Assembly: GCF_016595465.1 (NCBI RefSeq)
Contig: NZ_JAENIK010000011.1
Span: 372,001 to 436,000 of the forward strand
DNA from: Luteolibacter yonseiensis
GTDB taxonomy: Bacteria; Verrucomicrobiota; Verrucomicrobiia; Verrucomicrobiales; Akkermansiaceae
Direction of reading: 5' to 3'
DNA length: 64,000 nt
Each line of letters begins with the position of its first letter. The first letter of the stretch is position 1. Under the pieces are notes generated by a model. It saw only the letters and a list, made by a program, of their open reading frames with translations, searched no databases and had not been told where the DNA came from. The position numbers were made by a program, and so were the translations under genes. This document shows, in pieces, positions 51,946 through 62,300 of the stretch.

Positions 51946-52457
51946 TTGGGGGATGTGTCGATCCAGCGGTGGGGGAAGACCGGTGCCGACTCACGGCAGG
52001 TGGCCACGTAGTTTTCCCAATCGGCGAGTTTCGGGAGATCCCGTGTCGCGCCGCGTGCCTTGATCCGTTCCTTGCGCACATCCGGATGACACCAGACATA
52101 GTGGAATTCAGGCAACGCCCCTAGCCGTGATTCCAACCGGCCCGGCCAATCCGCCTCGCCGCCCTCGCGGGTGAACGGCCCGGCGATGACGACGGGAAGC
52201 CGGCTGGCGTGGGATTTCGCCAGATCGAAAAGTGTTTCATAAACCACCTCGCGGAAGGCGGTCTTGTAGGCGGGCGAGTCCCGGTCATCCGGATCCAGGC
52301 CAGCCAGGTTCAGACCGGCGCGGATGAGGCGTTCCGTGACCTCGTCGCTATCCAGCAGGATCGCGCCGACGTGCGCGGCGAGCTCCCGGGCATAGGTGGT
52401 TTTTCCGGCGGCGGGCGGGCCGAGGACGAGGTGGATTTGAGGGGATTCGGAAGTCAT
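51915..52457 (-). CDS. Small P-loop kinase/AAA-type ATPase (zeta-toxin-like fold)
   Basis: 180 residues with a Walker A loop GPPAAGKTT at residues 13-21, then 'AILLDSDEVTERLIRAGLNL' and 'LPVVIAGPFTREG', as in small phosphotransferases that modify a nucleotide, sugar or tRNA substrate. 'YVWCHPDVRKERIKARG' is the arginine-rich lid. Substrate unknown. The ATG at 52457 overlaps the stop of the gene upstream as ATGA, so both are translationally coupled. The 3' end overlaps the convergent EEP gene by 31 bases. Confidence 0.75.
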   Translation of the reverse strand: MTSESPQIHLVLGPPAAGKTTYARELAAHVGAILLDSDEVTERLIRAGLNLAGLDPDDRDSPAYKTAFREVVYETLFDLAKSHASRLPVVIAGPFTREGGEADWPGRLESRLGALPEFHYVWCHPDVRKERIKARGATRDLPKLADWENYVATCRESAPVFPHRWIDTSPNHSNSTSTGK

Positions 52458-52954
52458 GGTAGCCGGCGCTTCTGGTTTTGGTTGTTCCACGGAGTTTCCA
52501 CGATATGAGGGCTTACCTGATTCATTATTTTCAAACCCCATGCGGAGTCACTCCAGACGAGACTGTCTTTTCTGATATGGAAGCGCTTGTGATGGCCGTC
52601 GATCACCCAAGTAATCGCCCGGCAGATGGCGGCGGATTTGTTCTCCCGGGTGGGAGAGCGACCTCCATGGGTATGGACATCTGTGTCGTAAAGGCATTCA
52701 TCCGGCCAGGATTCGGGCAGACTTCCAGTCCCCAGGATCAAGATATTGATTTCATCATCCGATAAATCCAAATGGACTGTTCGATGGTAATTGCGCCGTC
52801 CCCATTTGCCATCGCTCCGGGTGCTCCATTCAAGTCGGAGAATGCTTCGGGATGAATAAAGAGGATGGGGGGTATCCAGCAGAAGCAGTTCCCAGCGTGG
52901 AAAAGCGGAAGTTTCCACGTCACGATCGCAAATGGCAACTTGCATGAACAACAT
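52454..52954 (-). CDS. Hypothetical protein coupled to the P-loop kinase gene
   Basis: 166 residues (or 163 from 52945), no signal peptide, no recognised domain. Features are an N-terminal beta segment (MLFMQVAICDRDVETSAFPR), a His/Asp-containing centre ('DVHTHGG') and 'AICRAITWVIDGHHKRFHIR'. Composition is richer in Trp, His and Ser than in neighbouring genes. It sits 22 bases after the mutS stop and ends four bases inside the kinase start, so mutS, this gene and the kinase may be one unit. Confidence 0.55.
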   Translation of the reverse strand: MLFMQVAICDRDVETSAFPRWELLLLDTPHPLYSSRSILRLEWSTRSDGKWGRRNYHRTVHLDLSDDEINILILGTGSLPESWPDECLYDTDVHTHGGRSPTRENKSAAICRAITWVIDGHHKRFHIRKDSLVWSDSAWGLKIMNQVSPHIVETPWNNQNQKRRLP

Positions 52955-52976
52955 GGATTGGGAGGAAACAGCTGTC

Positions 52977-55466
52977 CTAGAAATCCGCGAACAGATCCAT
53001 CTGCGGAGGATTCGGCTTCGGAAGTGAAGGCTGGTCCGTGTTCTTCGCCTTGGGTCCCTGTTTTTTAGCCTCGGGTTTGACCGAGTGGAGTTCGAGGTGG
53101 GAGAGGATGGACTTGGCGCGCTCGACCACGGGTTTCGGCAGGCCGGCGAGCCGGGCGACCTGGATGCCGTAGGACTTGTCCGCGGCACCGGGGAGGATCT
53201 TGTGGAGGAAGATGATCTCCTCGTTCCACTCCCTGACGGCCACGTTGTAGTTGGCGACGGCCGCCTTGGTGTTGGAAAGGTCCGTCAGCTCATGGTAATG
53301 GGTGGCGAAGAGCGTGCGGCAGCCGATCTGGTCGTGCAGGTGTTCGGCCACGGCCCAGGCGATGGAGAGTCCGTCGAAGGTCGCGGTGCCGCGGCCGATC
53401 TCGTCGAGGATGACGAGGGACTTGTCCGTGGCGTGGTTGAGGATCAGCGCGGTCTCGCTCATCTCGACCATGAAGGTGGACTGGCCGCGCGAGAGATCGT
53501 CCGACGCGCCGACGCGGCAGAAAATGCGGTCTACGAGACCTATCGTAGCGGCCTCCGCCGGAACGAACGCGCCGATCTGCGCCATCACGGCGATGAGCGC
53601 GATCTGGCGGATGTAGGTGGATTTACCGGCCATGTTGGGGCCTGTAAGGATCTGCAGCCGCGCGGTCTCCGGATCCAGTTCGGTATCGTTCGGGACGAAC
53701 TTCACGTCCGTGAGGGTTTGTTCGAGCACCGGGTGGCGGCCGTTGGTGACGAAGAACCCTTTTTCCTGGTTGAGGACGGGGCGGCAGTGGCGGTGGTATT
53801 GGGCGACTTCCGCGAGAGCGCAGAGCACGTCGATCTCCGCGACGGCGGCGGCGGTTTCCTGGAGGGTGGGAAGATGGGTGATCACCTGGGTGCGGAGCTG
53901 GGCGAACAGTTCCGCCTCCAACTGCTTCGAGCGTTCTTCGGCACCGAGCACCTTGTTTTCCATTTCCTTGAGCGCGGGGGTGATGTAGCGCTCGGCGTTC
54001 GACATGGTCTGCTTGCGCGTGTAGTCGTCCGGGACCTTCGCAAGGTGGGTGGTGGTGATCTCGATGAAATAACCGAAGACGTTGTTGAACTTGATCTTCA
54101 GCGAGTCGATGCCCGTGCGCTTGCGCTCGTCCTCCTGCAGGCGGGCGATCCAGTCCTTGCCGCCGCGCGAGGCGTTGCGGAGTTCGTCAAGTTCGGGGGA
54201 CCAGCCGTCCCGGATGACGCCGCCGTCTCGGAGGTGGGCGGGTGGCTCGTCGGTGAGGGCCTGCGCGAGCATTTCCGTCAGTTCGTGGAAGGTGTGCAGG
54301 CGCGAGCAGAGATGCGGTTGGAGCGATGACGCCGCCGGCAGGGAGGAAAGGTCTTCCTTCAGCGCGGGGATGTGGGAAATGGAAACTCCGAGGGATTGGA
54401 GGTCGCGGGCGTTCCCCGAACCTTGCGAAAGCCGCGAGGTGGTGCGCTCGATGTCGCGGATGCCTTTGAGCGCTTCGCGGCATTTCGACAACAGGTAGGG
54501 CTCCGCCAGAAAAGAGGCGATGAGGTCCTGGCGGGCTGTGAGTGCGGTGAGATCGCGCAGCGGGTGAAGAATCCAATCCCGCAGCAGGCGGGCGCCCATC
54601 GGCGTGGCGGTGCGGTCCAGCACGCCGAGCAGGGTGTGGGCCTTGCCCGAGCGGGAATCGACCAGATCGAGGTTCCGCTGAGAGGAGGCGTCGATGAGGA
54701 CATGGTCCGCGCTCTCCCTGACACGCGGTGGATGGAGGTGGCCGCAGGGGCGCCGGAGCTGGTGGATGAGGTAGTGGAGGATCGCCCCGCCCGCGCCACT
54801 GGCGGCATGGAGCGCTGCACAGCCGAAGCCATCGAGCGAATGGACGTTGAATTGCTCCTTGAGGAGCTGGCTGGCGTGCTCCGGAAGGAACGTGTAGCCC
54901 TCGTAAACGAGACAGTTGACGAGTTTTCCGAACTCCGCGGTCTGGTGGTCGGGGATGAGGAGCTCGGACGGGGAAATGCGCGCGAGCTCGTCCTCAAGCT
55001 GGCCGATGTCCGCGAATTCGGCGATGGTGAACTCACCGGTGGTGTGGTCGACACAGGCCAGGCCGGCGGATTTCCCATGGCGGCAGACGGCGGCGAGGTA
55101 GTTCGGGCGCTGGTCGTCCAGCAGGGCGATGTCGTCGATGGAGCCGGGCGTGAGAATGCGGGCGATCTCGCGGGAGACCAGTTTTCCGGCGACGGCCTCC
55201 GACGTCTGCTCCGCGATGGCGACGCGTTTTCCCGCTTTCAAGAGCCGGGCGATGTAGCCCTGGGCCGCATGGTAAGGCACCCCGCACATCGGGGTGCCGC
55301 CGCGTTTCGTCAGCGCGACGTTCATGATCGGCGAGGCGGCCTTCGCGTCCTCGAAGAACATTTCGTAGAAGTCGCCGAGGCGGTAGAACAGGATCATGTC
55401 CGCAGGCAGGGATTTCCGCATGGACTGGTATTGGGCCATCATGGGAGTCAGCGCGGGTTCGGACAT
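52977..55466 (-). CDS. mutS: DNA mismatch repair protein MutS
   Basis: 829 residues; recognises mismatches as a dimer and recruits MutL. Domain I carries the mismatch-binding Phe-x-Glu in 'LGDFYEMFFEDA'. The ATPase has Walker A 'GPNMAGKST' near residue 608 and the Walker B/ABC region 'DEIGRGTATFDG' near 687. The C-terminus ends in QMDLF, a recognisable sliding-clamp-binding motif. Start MSEPALTPMMAQYQ is standard. Two small genes follow at once on the same strand. A terminator separates it from glycyl-tRNA synthetase upstream. Confidence 0.96.
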   Translation of the reverse strand: MSEPALTPMMAQYQSMRKSLPADMILFYRLGDFYEMFFEDAKAASPIMNVALTKRGGTPMCGVPYHAAQGYIARLLKAGKRVAIAEQTSEAVAGKLVSREIARILTPGSIDDIALLDDQRPNYLAAVCRHGKSAGLACVDHTTGEFTIAEFADIGQLEDELARISPSELLIPDHQTAEFGKLVNCLVYEGYTFLPEHASQLLKEQFNVHSLDGFGCAALHAASGAGGAILHYLIHQLRRPCGHLHPPRVRESADHVLIDASSQRNLDLVDSRSGKAHTLLGVLDRTATPMGARLLRDWILHPLRDLTALTARQDLIASFLAEPYLLSKCREALKGIRDIERTTSRLSQGSGNARDLQSLGVSISHIPALKEDLSSLPAASSLQPHLCSRLHTFHELTEMLAQALTDEPPAHLRDGGVIRDGWSPELDELRNASRGGKDWIARLQEDERKRTGIDSLKIKFNNVFGYFIEITTTHLAKVPDDYTRKQTMSNAERYITPALKEMENKVLGAEERSKQLEAELFAQLRTQVITHLPTLQETAAAVAEIDVLCALAEVAQYHRHCRPVLNQEKGFFVTNGRHPVLEQTLTDVKFVPNDTELDPETARLQILTGPNMAGKSTYIRQIALIAVMAQIGAFVPAEAATIGLVDRIFCRVGASDDLSRGQSTFMVEMSETALILNHATDKSLVILDEIGRGTATFDGLSIAWAVAEHLHDQIGCRTLFATHYHELTDLSNTKAAVANYNVAVREWNEEIIFLHKILPGAADKSYGIQVARLAGLPKPVVERAKSILSHLELHSVKPEAKKQGPKAKNTDQPSLPKPNPPQMDLFADF

Positions 55467-55510
55467 GGGCGGAGACTGGAGGGTTTTGATTCGGGATTCT
55501 AGATAGAAAA

Positions 55511-55541
55511 ACGGGAGCGCGAACTTTCGTCCGGCTCCCGT
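55511..55541 (-). terminator. Rho-independent terminator of glycyl-tRNA synthetase
   Basis: ACGGGAGC / GCTCCCGT stem which on the minus strand is followed by TTTTT. It starts 31 bases after the stop at 55572. Confidence 0.8.
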
Positions 55542-55571
55542 GGGAATTTTTAAAACAGTTGGATGTGGTTC

Positions 55572-57137
55572 TCAGCGCACGCGCTCAAGCAGCCAGGCAA
55601 GCAGCCCGCTGATCGGGAGGCGCTCCTGTTCCATCGAGTCGCGGTGGCGGATGGTGACGGTGTCCTTCAGATCGGCGTTCTCCTCGCCGAGGGTTTCGAA
55701 ATCCACAGTGATGCAGAACGGAGTGCCAACTTCGTCCTGGCGGCGGTAACGGCGGCCGACGGCGCCACCGTCGTCGTAGGAAACGGTCATCCACTTCTGA
55801 AGGGACTTCTGGATTTCCTTGGCGATGCGGACCTGTTCCTCGTTCTTCTTGAGCAGCGGGAAAATTCCCACCTTCACCGGAGCCAGCGCCGGTTTGAAGC
55901 GCAGGACGGTGCGGACGTCTTCCTTGTCCTTGTCATCGGTGAGCGTCTCTTCGTCGAAGGCCTCGCAAATGAGCGCGAGCACGGTGCGGTCGCAACCGGC
56001 GGAGGGCTCCACCACGTGTGGCAGGAATTTCTCCTTCGTCTCCTCGTCGAAATAAAGCAGCGGCTTGCCCGCCGCCTTCTGATGGACGCCGAGGTCGTAG
56101 TCGGTGCGATAGGCCACTCCTTCGAGTTCCTGCACGCCGAACGGGAATTCGTATTCGATGTCGTAGGTCTTCTTCGAGTAGAAGGCGCGTTCGCCGTCAG
56201 GAATGTCGTTGATGTGCAGTTTGGCGCGCGGGATGCCGATTTCCTCGTAGAAGGAAAGGCGTGTCTCGAGCCACTCGTCGGTCAGGCGCATGCCGTCGTC
56301 GGGGTGGCAGAAATATTCGATCTCCATTTGCTCGAACTCACGGGACCGGAAGGTGAAGTTGCGCGGATTGATCTCGTTGCGGAACGACTTGCCGACCTGT
56401 GCGATACCGAACGGGAGCTTCACGCGGTTGGAATCGAGCACGTTCTTGTACTGCACGAAGATCGACTGCGCGGTTTCCGGGCGGAGATAGGCGATCTGTT
56501 CGCCGGTCGCACCAAAGTTTGTTTGCAGCATCAGGTTGAACTGGCGCGGCTCGGTGAGCAGCGATCCGTTGTCCGGATTGAAGCGGGTCGTGCCGGTGAC
56601 CTCCTCGCGGCGGTCTTCGACGAGTTCGATTTCCTTCGGCGAGACCTGCTTGTTCGCGAGAAATTCCGAGTAGTATTTCCGCGCGGTTTTATGTGCCTCG
56701 CCGACTTCCTTGCCGGGAGCGATGAGGACGGCGAATTCACGCTGGATGCTCCACTCGCTGGCAGGGTGGCCGGCTCCGGTGAACCAGACGACGGTTCCGT
56801 CCTGTTCCGGGATCTGGTCCGCGCGCAGGCGCGCCTTGGAAAGAAGGCAGTCGCTCATCGGGTCGGAAAATCCACCGACGTGGCCGGATGCGACGAGCAC
56901 CTGCTCCATCGTCAGGATCGAGCCGTCCATGCCGAGCACGTCGTCGCGTTCCTGCACGGTCTTGCGCCACCAGTAGTCCTTGAGGTTCCGTTTCAGTTCG
57001 GCACCGAGCGGACCGTAGTCCCAAACCCCGTTGAGGCCGCCGTAGAGTTCCCCGGCTTGGAAAACAAAGCCGCGGCGTTTGCACAGCGACACGATTTTTT
57101 CCATGCGGGCGGGATCGGTGACATCTTTGTTGGCCAT
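55572..57137 (-). CDS. glyQS: Glycine--tRNA ligase, dimeric alpha2 type
   Basis: 521 residues; charges tRNA-Gly. This is the single-chain class II enzyme (as in Gram-positives, archaea and eukaryotes), not the alpha2beta2 GlyQ/GlyS pair of E. coli. Landmarks: N-terminal 'GVWDYGPLGAELKRNLKDYW', 'LRPETAQSIFVQYKN', class II motif 2 'VGKSFRNEINPRNFTFRSRE' near residues 250-270, motif 3 'EPSAGCDRTVLALI', and the C-terminal anticodon-binding domain with 'GTPFCITVDFETL'. The start at 57137 (MANKDVTDPARM) matches the family. Confidence 0.95.
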   Translation of the reverse strand: MANKDVTDPARMEKIVSLCKRRGFVFQAGELYGGLNGVWDYGPLGAELKRNLKDYWWRKTVQERDDVLGMDGSILTMEQVLVASGHVGGFSDPMSDCLLSKARLRADQIPEQDGTVVWFTGAGHPASEWSIQREFAVLIAPGKEVGEAHKTARKYYSEFLANKQVSPKEIELVEDRREEVTGTTRFNPDNGSLLTEPRQFNLMLQTNFGATGEQIAYLRPETAQSIFVQYKNVLDSNRVKLPFGIAQVGKSFRNEINPRNFTFRSREFEQMEIEYFCHPDDGMRLTDEWLETRLSFYEEIGIPRAKLHINDIPDGERAFYSKKTYDIEYEFPFGVQELEGVAYRTDYDLGVHQKAAGKPLLYFDEETKEKFLPHVVEPSAGCDRTVLALICEAFDEETLTDDKDKEDVRTVLRFKPALAPVKVGIFPLLKKNEEQVRIAKEIQKSLQKWMTVSYDDGGAVGRRYRRQDEVGTPFCITVDFETLGEENADLKDTVTIRHRDSMEQERLPISGLLAWLLERVR

Positions 57138-57372
57138 AGGTTGGTTCAGGTTGGGGCGCGAAGCGAAGCAGGCGGGACGGCGGGCGGCAAGACGGGATTG
57201 CATTTCCCCCGCGGATCGCTGGTTTTCCGGAGGTTCACGCGATCGCGTAATATCTTTATGGCCGGAAATGGGATATCCCTTTTCCTGTCGCAGCGAGCGC
57301 CCCACCCCCTCGCACGGCTCGCTGAGACAAAAAAGTCCCCCTGACTTCGAAGCCCCCTATTCGATTCAAAAG

Positions 57373-57412
57373 GCCGCCGGAAATCGAGCCCCCCGCTCTC
57401 GTTTTCGGCGGC
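57373..57412 (-). terminator. Terminator of the L,D-transpeptidase/rhodanese pair
   Basis: GCCGCCG / CGGCGGC stem enclosing a second pairing (CGAG/CTCG); on the minus strand CTTTT follows. It begins 12 bases after the rhodanese stop at 57424. Confidence 0.6.
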
Positions 57413-57423
57413 TTCTTTCTTTT

Positions 57424-57789
57424 TTAGTATCGCGCCACCGTGGGATCCACCCGCTCCGACCACGCCTCGATGCCGCCATGCATCGAAAAAGCATTTTCCA
57501 CACCGATGGCCCGCAGGAACTGCGCCGCGCGCAACGAGCGCACGCCGTGGTGGCAATACACGACCACTCCGCGTGCGTTTCCGGCTGACAATTTTTCGCG
57601 CGAAATGGAAAACAGCCCCAGGGGGAGCCATTCATTTCCAGTAATTTGGCAAATCGCCAGTTCGTCCTCCTCACGGCAGTCGATGAGCCGCGGGCGTTCT
57701 CCAGGTGCCAGTCCGATCCATTCCGCCACGGCCTCTGGAGAAATCTCGATCGTGGCGCGGTGGTCGGGAAGTTGGGTGCCTCCGCTCAT
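57424..57789 (-). CDS. Single-domain rhodanese-like sulfurtransferase
   Basis: 121 residues with one rhodanese domain. The active-site loop is VYCHHGVRS with nucleophile Cys79; 'PRLIDCREEDELAICQI' and 'HGGIEAWSERVDP' frame it. It transfers sulfane sulfur between thiol acceptors. No signal peptide. Its start overlaps the L,D-transpeptidase stop as ATGA, an odd pairing of a cytosolic sulfur carrier with a cell-wall enzyme. Confidence 0.9.
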   Translation of the reverse strand: MSGGTQLPDHRATIEISPEAVAEWIGLAPGERPRLIDCREEDELAICQITGNEWLPLGLFSISREKLSAGNARGVVVYCHHGVRSLRAAQFLRAIGVENAFSMHGGIEAWSERVDPTVARY

Positions 57790-58412
57790 TCCACGACGAC
57801 GGGGGTACCGAGTTGCACGTTCTGGAAAAACTTCGTGGACATGTGATGGGGCATGCGGATGCAGCCGTGTGAAGCCGCGTAGCCCGGGAGGAAGCCCGTG
57901 TGCATGCCGATGCCGCCATTGAAGCGCATGAAGTTCGGCATGGGGGCGTTGTAGAAGATCTCGCTGGGTTTCGGCTTGTCCTTGCGGATGTCCACGTTGT
58001 CGTTGGTGGTCATGCCGGTCGCACGATCCTTGAAAACACCATAAGCGGAGGAAACGTGGTCCTCATCTTTTTCGGTGATCTTGTAGCGGCCGGGAGGAGT
58101 GCCATGATCCTCGTTTCCACTGGAGATCCGGGAAACACCCACCAGCACGCCGCCTTTGTAGAAAAACGCCTTCTGCTGGGCGCGGTTGATCTTGATCAGC
58201 GGGCTCCCTTGCGCCGAATCCCCGTCCCAATACGAGACATCGTCCGGAATTGCCGGCGGTGAGTGATGCGGGCCGCCCGAAACCTCGTGATGGATCGATC
58301 CTCCGAGGCCGGTGAGGTAGGTCGACTCCTCTCCGCCGCCGATGCTACAGGAGTTCAGAAAGAGGGGCGCAACGGCAAGAAGCGGAAGGTATTTAAGAAA
58401 GTTGAAATTCAT
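57786..58412 (-). CDS. L,D-transpeptidase (YkuD family) lipoprotein
   Basis: 208 residues. The signal sequence ends in a lipobox (FLNSC, Cys about 21), so it is probably a lipoprotein facing the periplasm. The YkuD catalytic domain (about 60-205) contains 'GTPPGRYKI', 'GMHTGFLPGYAASHGCIRMP' and the catalytic Cys184 with His182 and Ser181 before it. It forms 3-3 peptidoglycan cross-links or attaches proteins to the wall. The start at 58412 begins the lipoprotein signal. Coupled to the rhodanese gene. Confidence 0.9.
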   Translation of the reverse strand: MNFNFLKYLPLLAVAPLFLNSCSIGGGEESTYLTGLGGSIHHEVSGGPHHSPPAIPDDVSYWDGDSAQGSPLIKINRAQQKAFFYKGGVLVGVSRISSGNEDHGTPPGRYKITEKDEDHVSSAYGVFKDRATGMTTNDNVDIRKDKPKPSEIFYNAPMPNFMRFNGGIGMHTGFLPGYAASHGCIRMPHHMSTKFFQNVQLGTPVVVE

Positions 58413-58595
58413 TTTGCGGCGTAGAGTGCACCAAAAATGGCAATCGGTCAATCCAACGGGTGAATATGCCGGCTCTCTGGAATCGCGGGGGCTTTGTCCG
58501 GGACCGATGTGGCTCGTTGAAAACCCGGCGGAGAGAGGATTTCCGTCGGACGGAAGGGATGGAATTTCCCACCTCCCCGGCGCTTTTCCGCCGCA

Positions 58596-59291
58596 TCAAC
58601 GTTTCGCCGCCTTCTGTGCGGCGAGGGCGCGGCGGTCTTCGCTGATCACCTTGAGGGCGATGGAAGAAAGGCGGGCGTCCGTTCCCGGAACGATGATGGC
58701 GAGTGAGCGGACCTCGCTCCGGGCGGACCAGACGCTGCTGAAAAACAACGAGCGGACATCCGCCGGCTTGCGGAGCTCTTCCGGAGCGGCGATGAGAAGG
58801 CTCACCGTTTCATCAATGGTGGGTTGGAAATCGACGGGTTTCCACGCCGGCGGGACGACCTTGGCCTCTTTTCCGATGGCGATCCCCAGCTCCTTGTTGG
58901 TGGAATTCACAAATCGGACATTCCCCCATTTCAGAGAGGACTCGTCGTCTTCGATGACCAAGGGAGCGAGACCCGAAGGTGAGTCCGGTTTGGGAAGCAG
59001 AATGACCAGCGGCTTCACAATGCCCGGTGTGATCTTTACCGGAAGAATGACAGGCTTGCCCTCCGCGTCCTTCTTGTCCAGCGCCAGGATCTGGCAGGTG
59101 CCGTCCTCGACCGTGACCTTGTAGTCGGTGGTGCGGGAGAGCGGGTGGAGGCCTGCGATATCGACACTCCCCGCCGCCAGCTTGCGCGTGGCCACGGCCT
59201 CGTCCCAGGCAAGGAAGCGGAGGTCGAGGGTGGCGGCGGAAAGCGAAGCCAGGGGCAGGATCAGCAGGATGAGGAATGGTCGGAAAAACAC
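58596..59291 (-). CDS. Secreted protein of unknown function in pseudopilin cassette
   Basis: 231 residues: signal peptide (1-20, ending SLSAA), then beta-rich sequence without a recognised domain ('LPVKITPGIVKPLVILLPKP', 'LKWGNVRFVNSTNKELGIAI'). The end is strongly basic and Ala-rich. Lies 21 bases after the pseudopilin-like gene on the same strand, so it is almost certainly co-transcribed. Proteins of this kind accompany the large pseudopilin-like genes in Verrucomicrobia; the role is unknown. Confidence 0.6.
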   Translation of the reverse strand: MFFRPFLILLILPLASLSAATLDLRFLAWDEAVATRKLAAGSVDIAGLHPLSRTTDYKVTVEDGTCQILALDKKDAEGKPVILPVKITPGIVKPLVILLPKPDSPSGLAPLVIEDDESSLKWGNVRFVNSTNKELGIAIGKEAKVVPPAWKPVDFQPTIDETVSLLIAAPEELRKPADVRSLFFSSVWSARSEVRSLAIIVPGTDARLSSIALKVISEDRRALAAQKAAKR

Positions 59292-59312
59292 GGATGGAAT
59301 GGGTGGGATGGT

Positions 59313-62300
59313 TCAGGACGAGGTTTCGGTCCCCTCGTTGGAGGATAGCATGCGGAATGCCACCACCTCGAACCGGCGCCCGAATGTCCGGTTTACTTCG
59401 GAAGTGAGGTTGGCCGGTTTGACGTTCGGCTTGTCGGCGGTGTCGACATACTCCGGCAACCGTTGGACCACCGCTTCACAGGTGGCCTTGGCGATCACCG
59501 CACCGGCACCATTCCTCACCTCGCCGTAGCCACGGATCCGGAAGGTGTCCGAGCGCACGGTGATGATGGAGGCGATGGGGCCGAGCAGATCCGCCTGGGT
59601 GAGCCAGCCGGGAATGCCGATGCCGGTGTTCAGATCGGGCAGGTTGTCACTGGCGAAGAACTTGCTTTTGTCAAAGGTTCCCATCTTGACCGACCGGTTC
59701 AGGCCGCTGCGGTCGATGGCGGCCTGCAGGGCGCCTTTCAGTCCCAGTTCACCGTTTTCGACGCGACGGTTGACGAATTCCGACAGGGATTGGAACGGGC
59801 CGCGGGCCCTCACCTCCACCACGATTTCCTTGGCAAGGGACGCGATCTGGTCGTCGGTGAGTTCGCGGAAACCATTCCAGTTGTCGTTGGCGACCCCGGT
59901 GGGCGTGCTGTGACGGGGCAGGGCGGAACCATTGCCGGTTTGATGGGCTTTCAGGTCCCCGTTGACGGCCAGGGCGTCGAAACTCTCGCCCCGCAGGCTG
60001 GCGAGGATGGCGCGCCACGCACCTTCGTTGGTGGAGTTCACGTTGAAGGAGCCCTCCACCATGAGATGCTCCGCCGCACGCAGCGCGCCGCTGTCGGCCG
60101 TCAACTTGTCGGTGACCTCCTGGCTTGAAAGTCCGCCGGAATGGAATGCCATGTGGGAATTGCGCAGGGGATTGGCCGAGGGTTGTTCCGCCCAGTCCGC
60201 CACCGTTTTCGCGATGCTCTGGGTTTCCTCCACGGTGTCATCATTGTTATAAACCCCGGAAGCCGCCGAGGCCGAGATGTTGCGCTGTTTGACGCGCGGG
60301 GCGATGGACGAGAGGAAATATCCGTCCCAGAGCGCCTCGTTCAGCAGCCACGAATAGTCGTAGAATCCCAATCCGCTCGGTCCGATGGCTTCGCCCGCGG
60401 GAGTGGCCGCCTTCGATGTCACCCTGCCGACCGTGTTGCGGTTCACATAGGGAGAAGCCCAGGAATTGGCGAATTGGCTGGACGTGGAAAACGCGTTGTC
60501 CGCCAGATCCGCGTTCTGGAACGATGCGAGCGAGAGCGGGGCCTGGCGCGGCATGTCATACAGGATGACATTGTTTTTTCCGCCTTGGTAACTGTTGGTT
60601 TCACCGTAGTAGGCCTTCCCTTCGTTGAACTCCAGACCGAGCCCGGCGATGTCGGTGCCGGGCCTCATGCTGGAGTTGTAGTGCGGACCCGCGTTGAAGA
60701 AGGAGGGACCCTTCGCGCCGGAGAACGCCGAGTTGATGTAGCGTTGCCGCGTGTTCACCGTGTGGACGATGTCGGATTCCGCGATGCTGCCGCTCGCCCT
60801 GGCGGTGCGGTGGTACGTTTCCAGCATTCCCACCAACTGCGGCGTCACACTGCCCGTCGTGTGGGTGTAGGGAGTGCTGAGAAAGCTCGTTCCGCTGCTT
60901 CCCTTGTAAAGCTGCACCTCGTTGATAACCGTGCCTTTCGCCGTGGGATTTCCGCTTGTGATCCGGGTCGAGTCTTCAAGCGTGGTGAAGTAGTGATAGG
61001 AATCGGGTTGGAAGTAAAACTGGCAGGACAGGGTGTCGCCGGCGACCATCTTTTTCGTGGTGCCGGTGTTCGGACGCAGGGTCTTGCTTGTGTCGATCGC
61101 GAAACCCCCGGTGAGCTTCAGGTCGCTGGCGCTCATCGCCGGTTTCATTCTCAGCGTCTTGAGCAGGTCGCTGCCTTCACGATTGAAAGGGGTGGGGGTG
61201 ACCGTCGAAGGAACGAAAGTCCGGATCTCTCCCGGTTCCAGGCGGACGGGCCTGGTCGGGCTGGCGGTGCCGTCACCGGTGATGGCACAGTAAAAGTATG
61301 GATCTTTTTGTCTGCCCGCGTATGGATCGCCCGGAACTTTTCCATTCCCGATGAGCTGCGAAAGGTAGATGCCCTTTGACTCGCCGTTCGTTCTCAAATC
61401 CAGATAGATCGGAATGTCCATCCAAGGGTATGCGACGTAGCCGGAACTTTCGATGGCCACATTGTAGGGATTCCACAGGGTGATGACCGGGGTGATGACC
61501 AGCGTGGGGGTTCCGGCGGAATCGGCCCAGAGACTGAGCAGATAGAGCATGCGGTCCAGCACCGGAGAAACGGAGGTCTCGCTGCCGCGGGGGGCTGGAT
61601 AAATCGGAGCCAGATCCTGAACTTTCCATGCCTTGTTCACCTGTGGCCGGAAGAAGGCCGTCGCCGTCCCGCCGGAGGTGTACAGATGCCGGTAGGAGGA
61701 ATACGCGGAACGGAGCATGTCGAAGGTTGCCGCCGAACCCAGGGGATAGCGGACCGCAGCGGCCGAAGGCAGGTAATCCAGTTTGATGGAAACCGGCTGC
61801 CCGCCCGTTTGCGGCACCTGGCCATGGATGGGCACTTCAGCCGAACCGCTGCGGAAAGGATTCGGGAGGCCGTCCCAGGAGGACTGGGCGAATTTCGAGT
61901 CCGACAGTTCGAAGGCCAGGTTGAGGTCGGTTTTCAGACCTCCGTTTGCCACGTCCGCCAGCACCCCGCGGGAAAAGACGGTGAAGTCCGTCGAAAGGGT
62001 CGGAACTTTTTCCGCCGCGATCTGGTAGTCGGGATCGAGATTCGCCTGATTGAGCGAAATCATCTTGGCGGAGCGGGCATCCCAGCCTGTGGTCGGCTGG
62101 TTGGCGATTTTCAGGGTGGCGAGGTTCGGGTGCTTCGGAGCTTGGACCACGTCGTTTTTTTCCAAATAGCGATCGCCCGGTTGGCTGATGTGGGCCTTGT
62201 CCCCCTCTTGGATGACGGCCCACGCGATGGAGGATTCACCGGTTTTTCCGGTTCTGGCGATGGGGATCTTCTGGGCCTCCAGGTCGAAGCCGTCCTTCTT

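Noticed and set aside
53085-55502. Long plus-strand frames opposite mutS
   Set aside because: Shadow frames of mutS without motifs.
55563-57344. 593-codon plus-strand frame opposite glycyl-tRNA synthetase
   Set aside because: The opposite strand encodes a complete, motif-rich synthetase; this frame has no motif.
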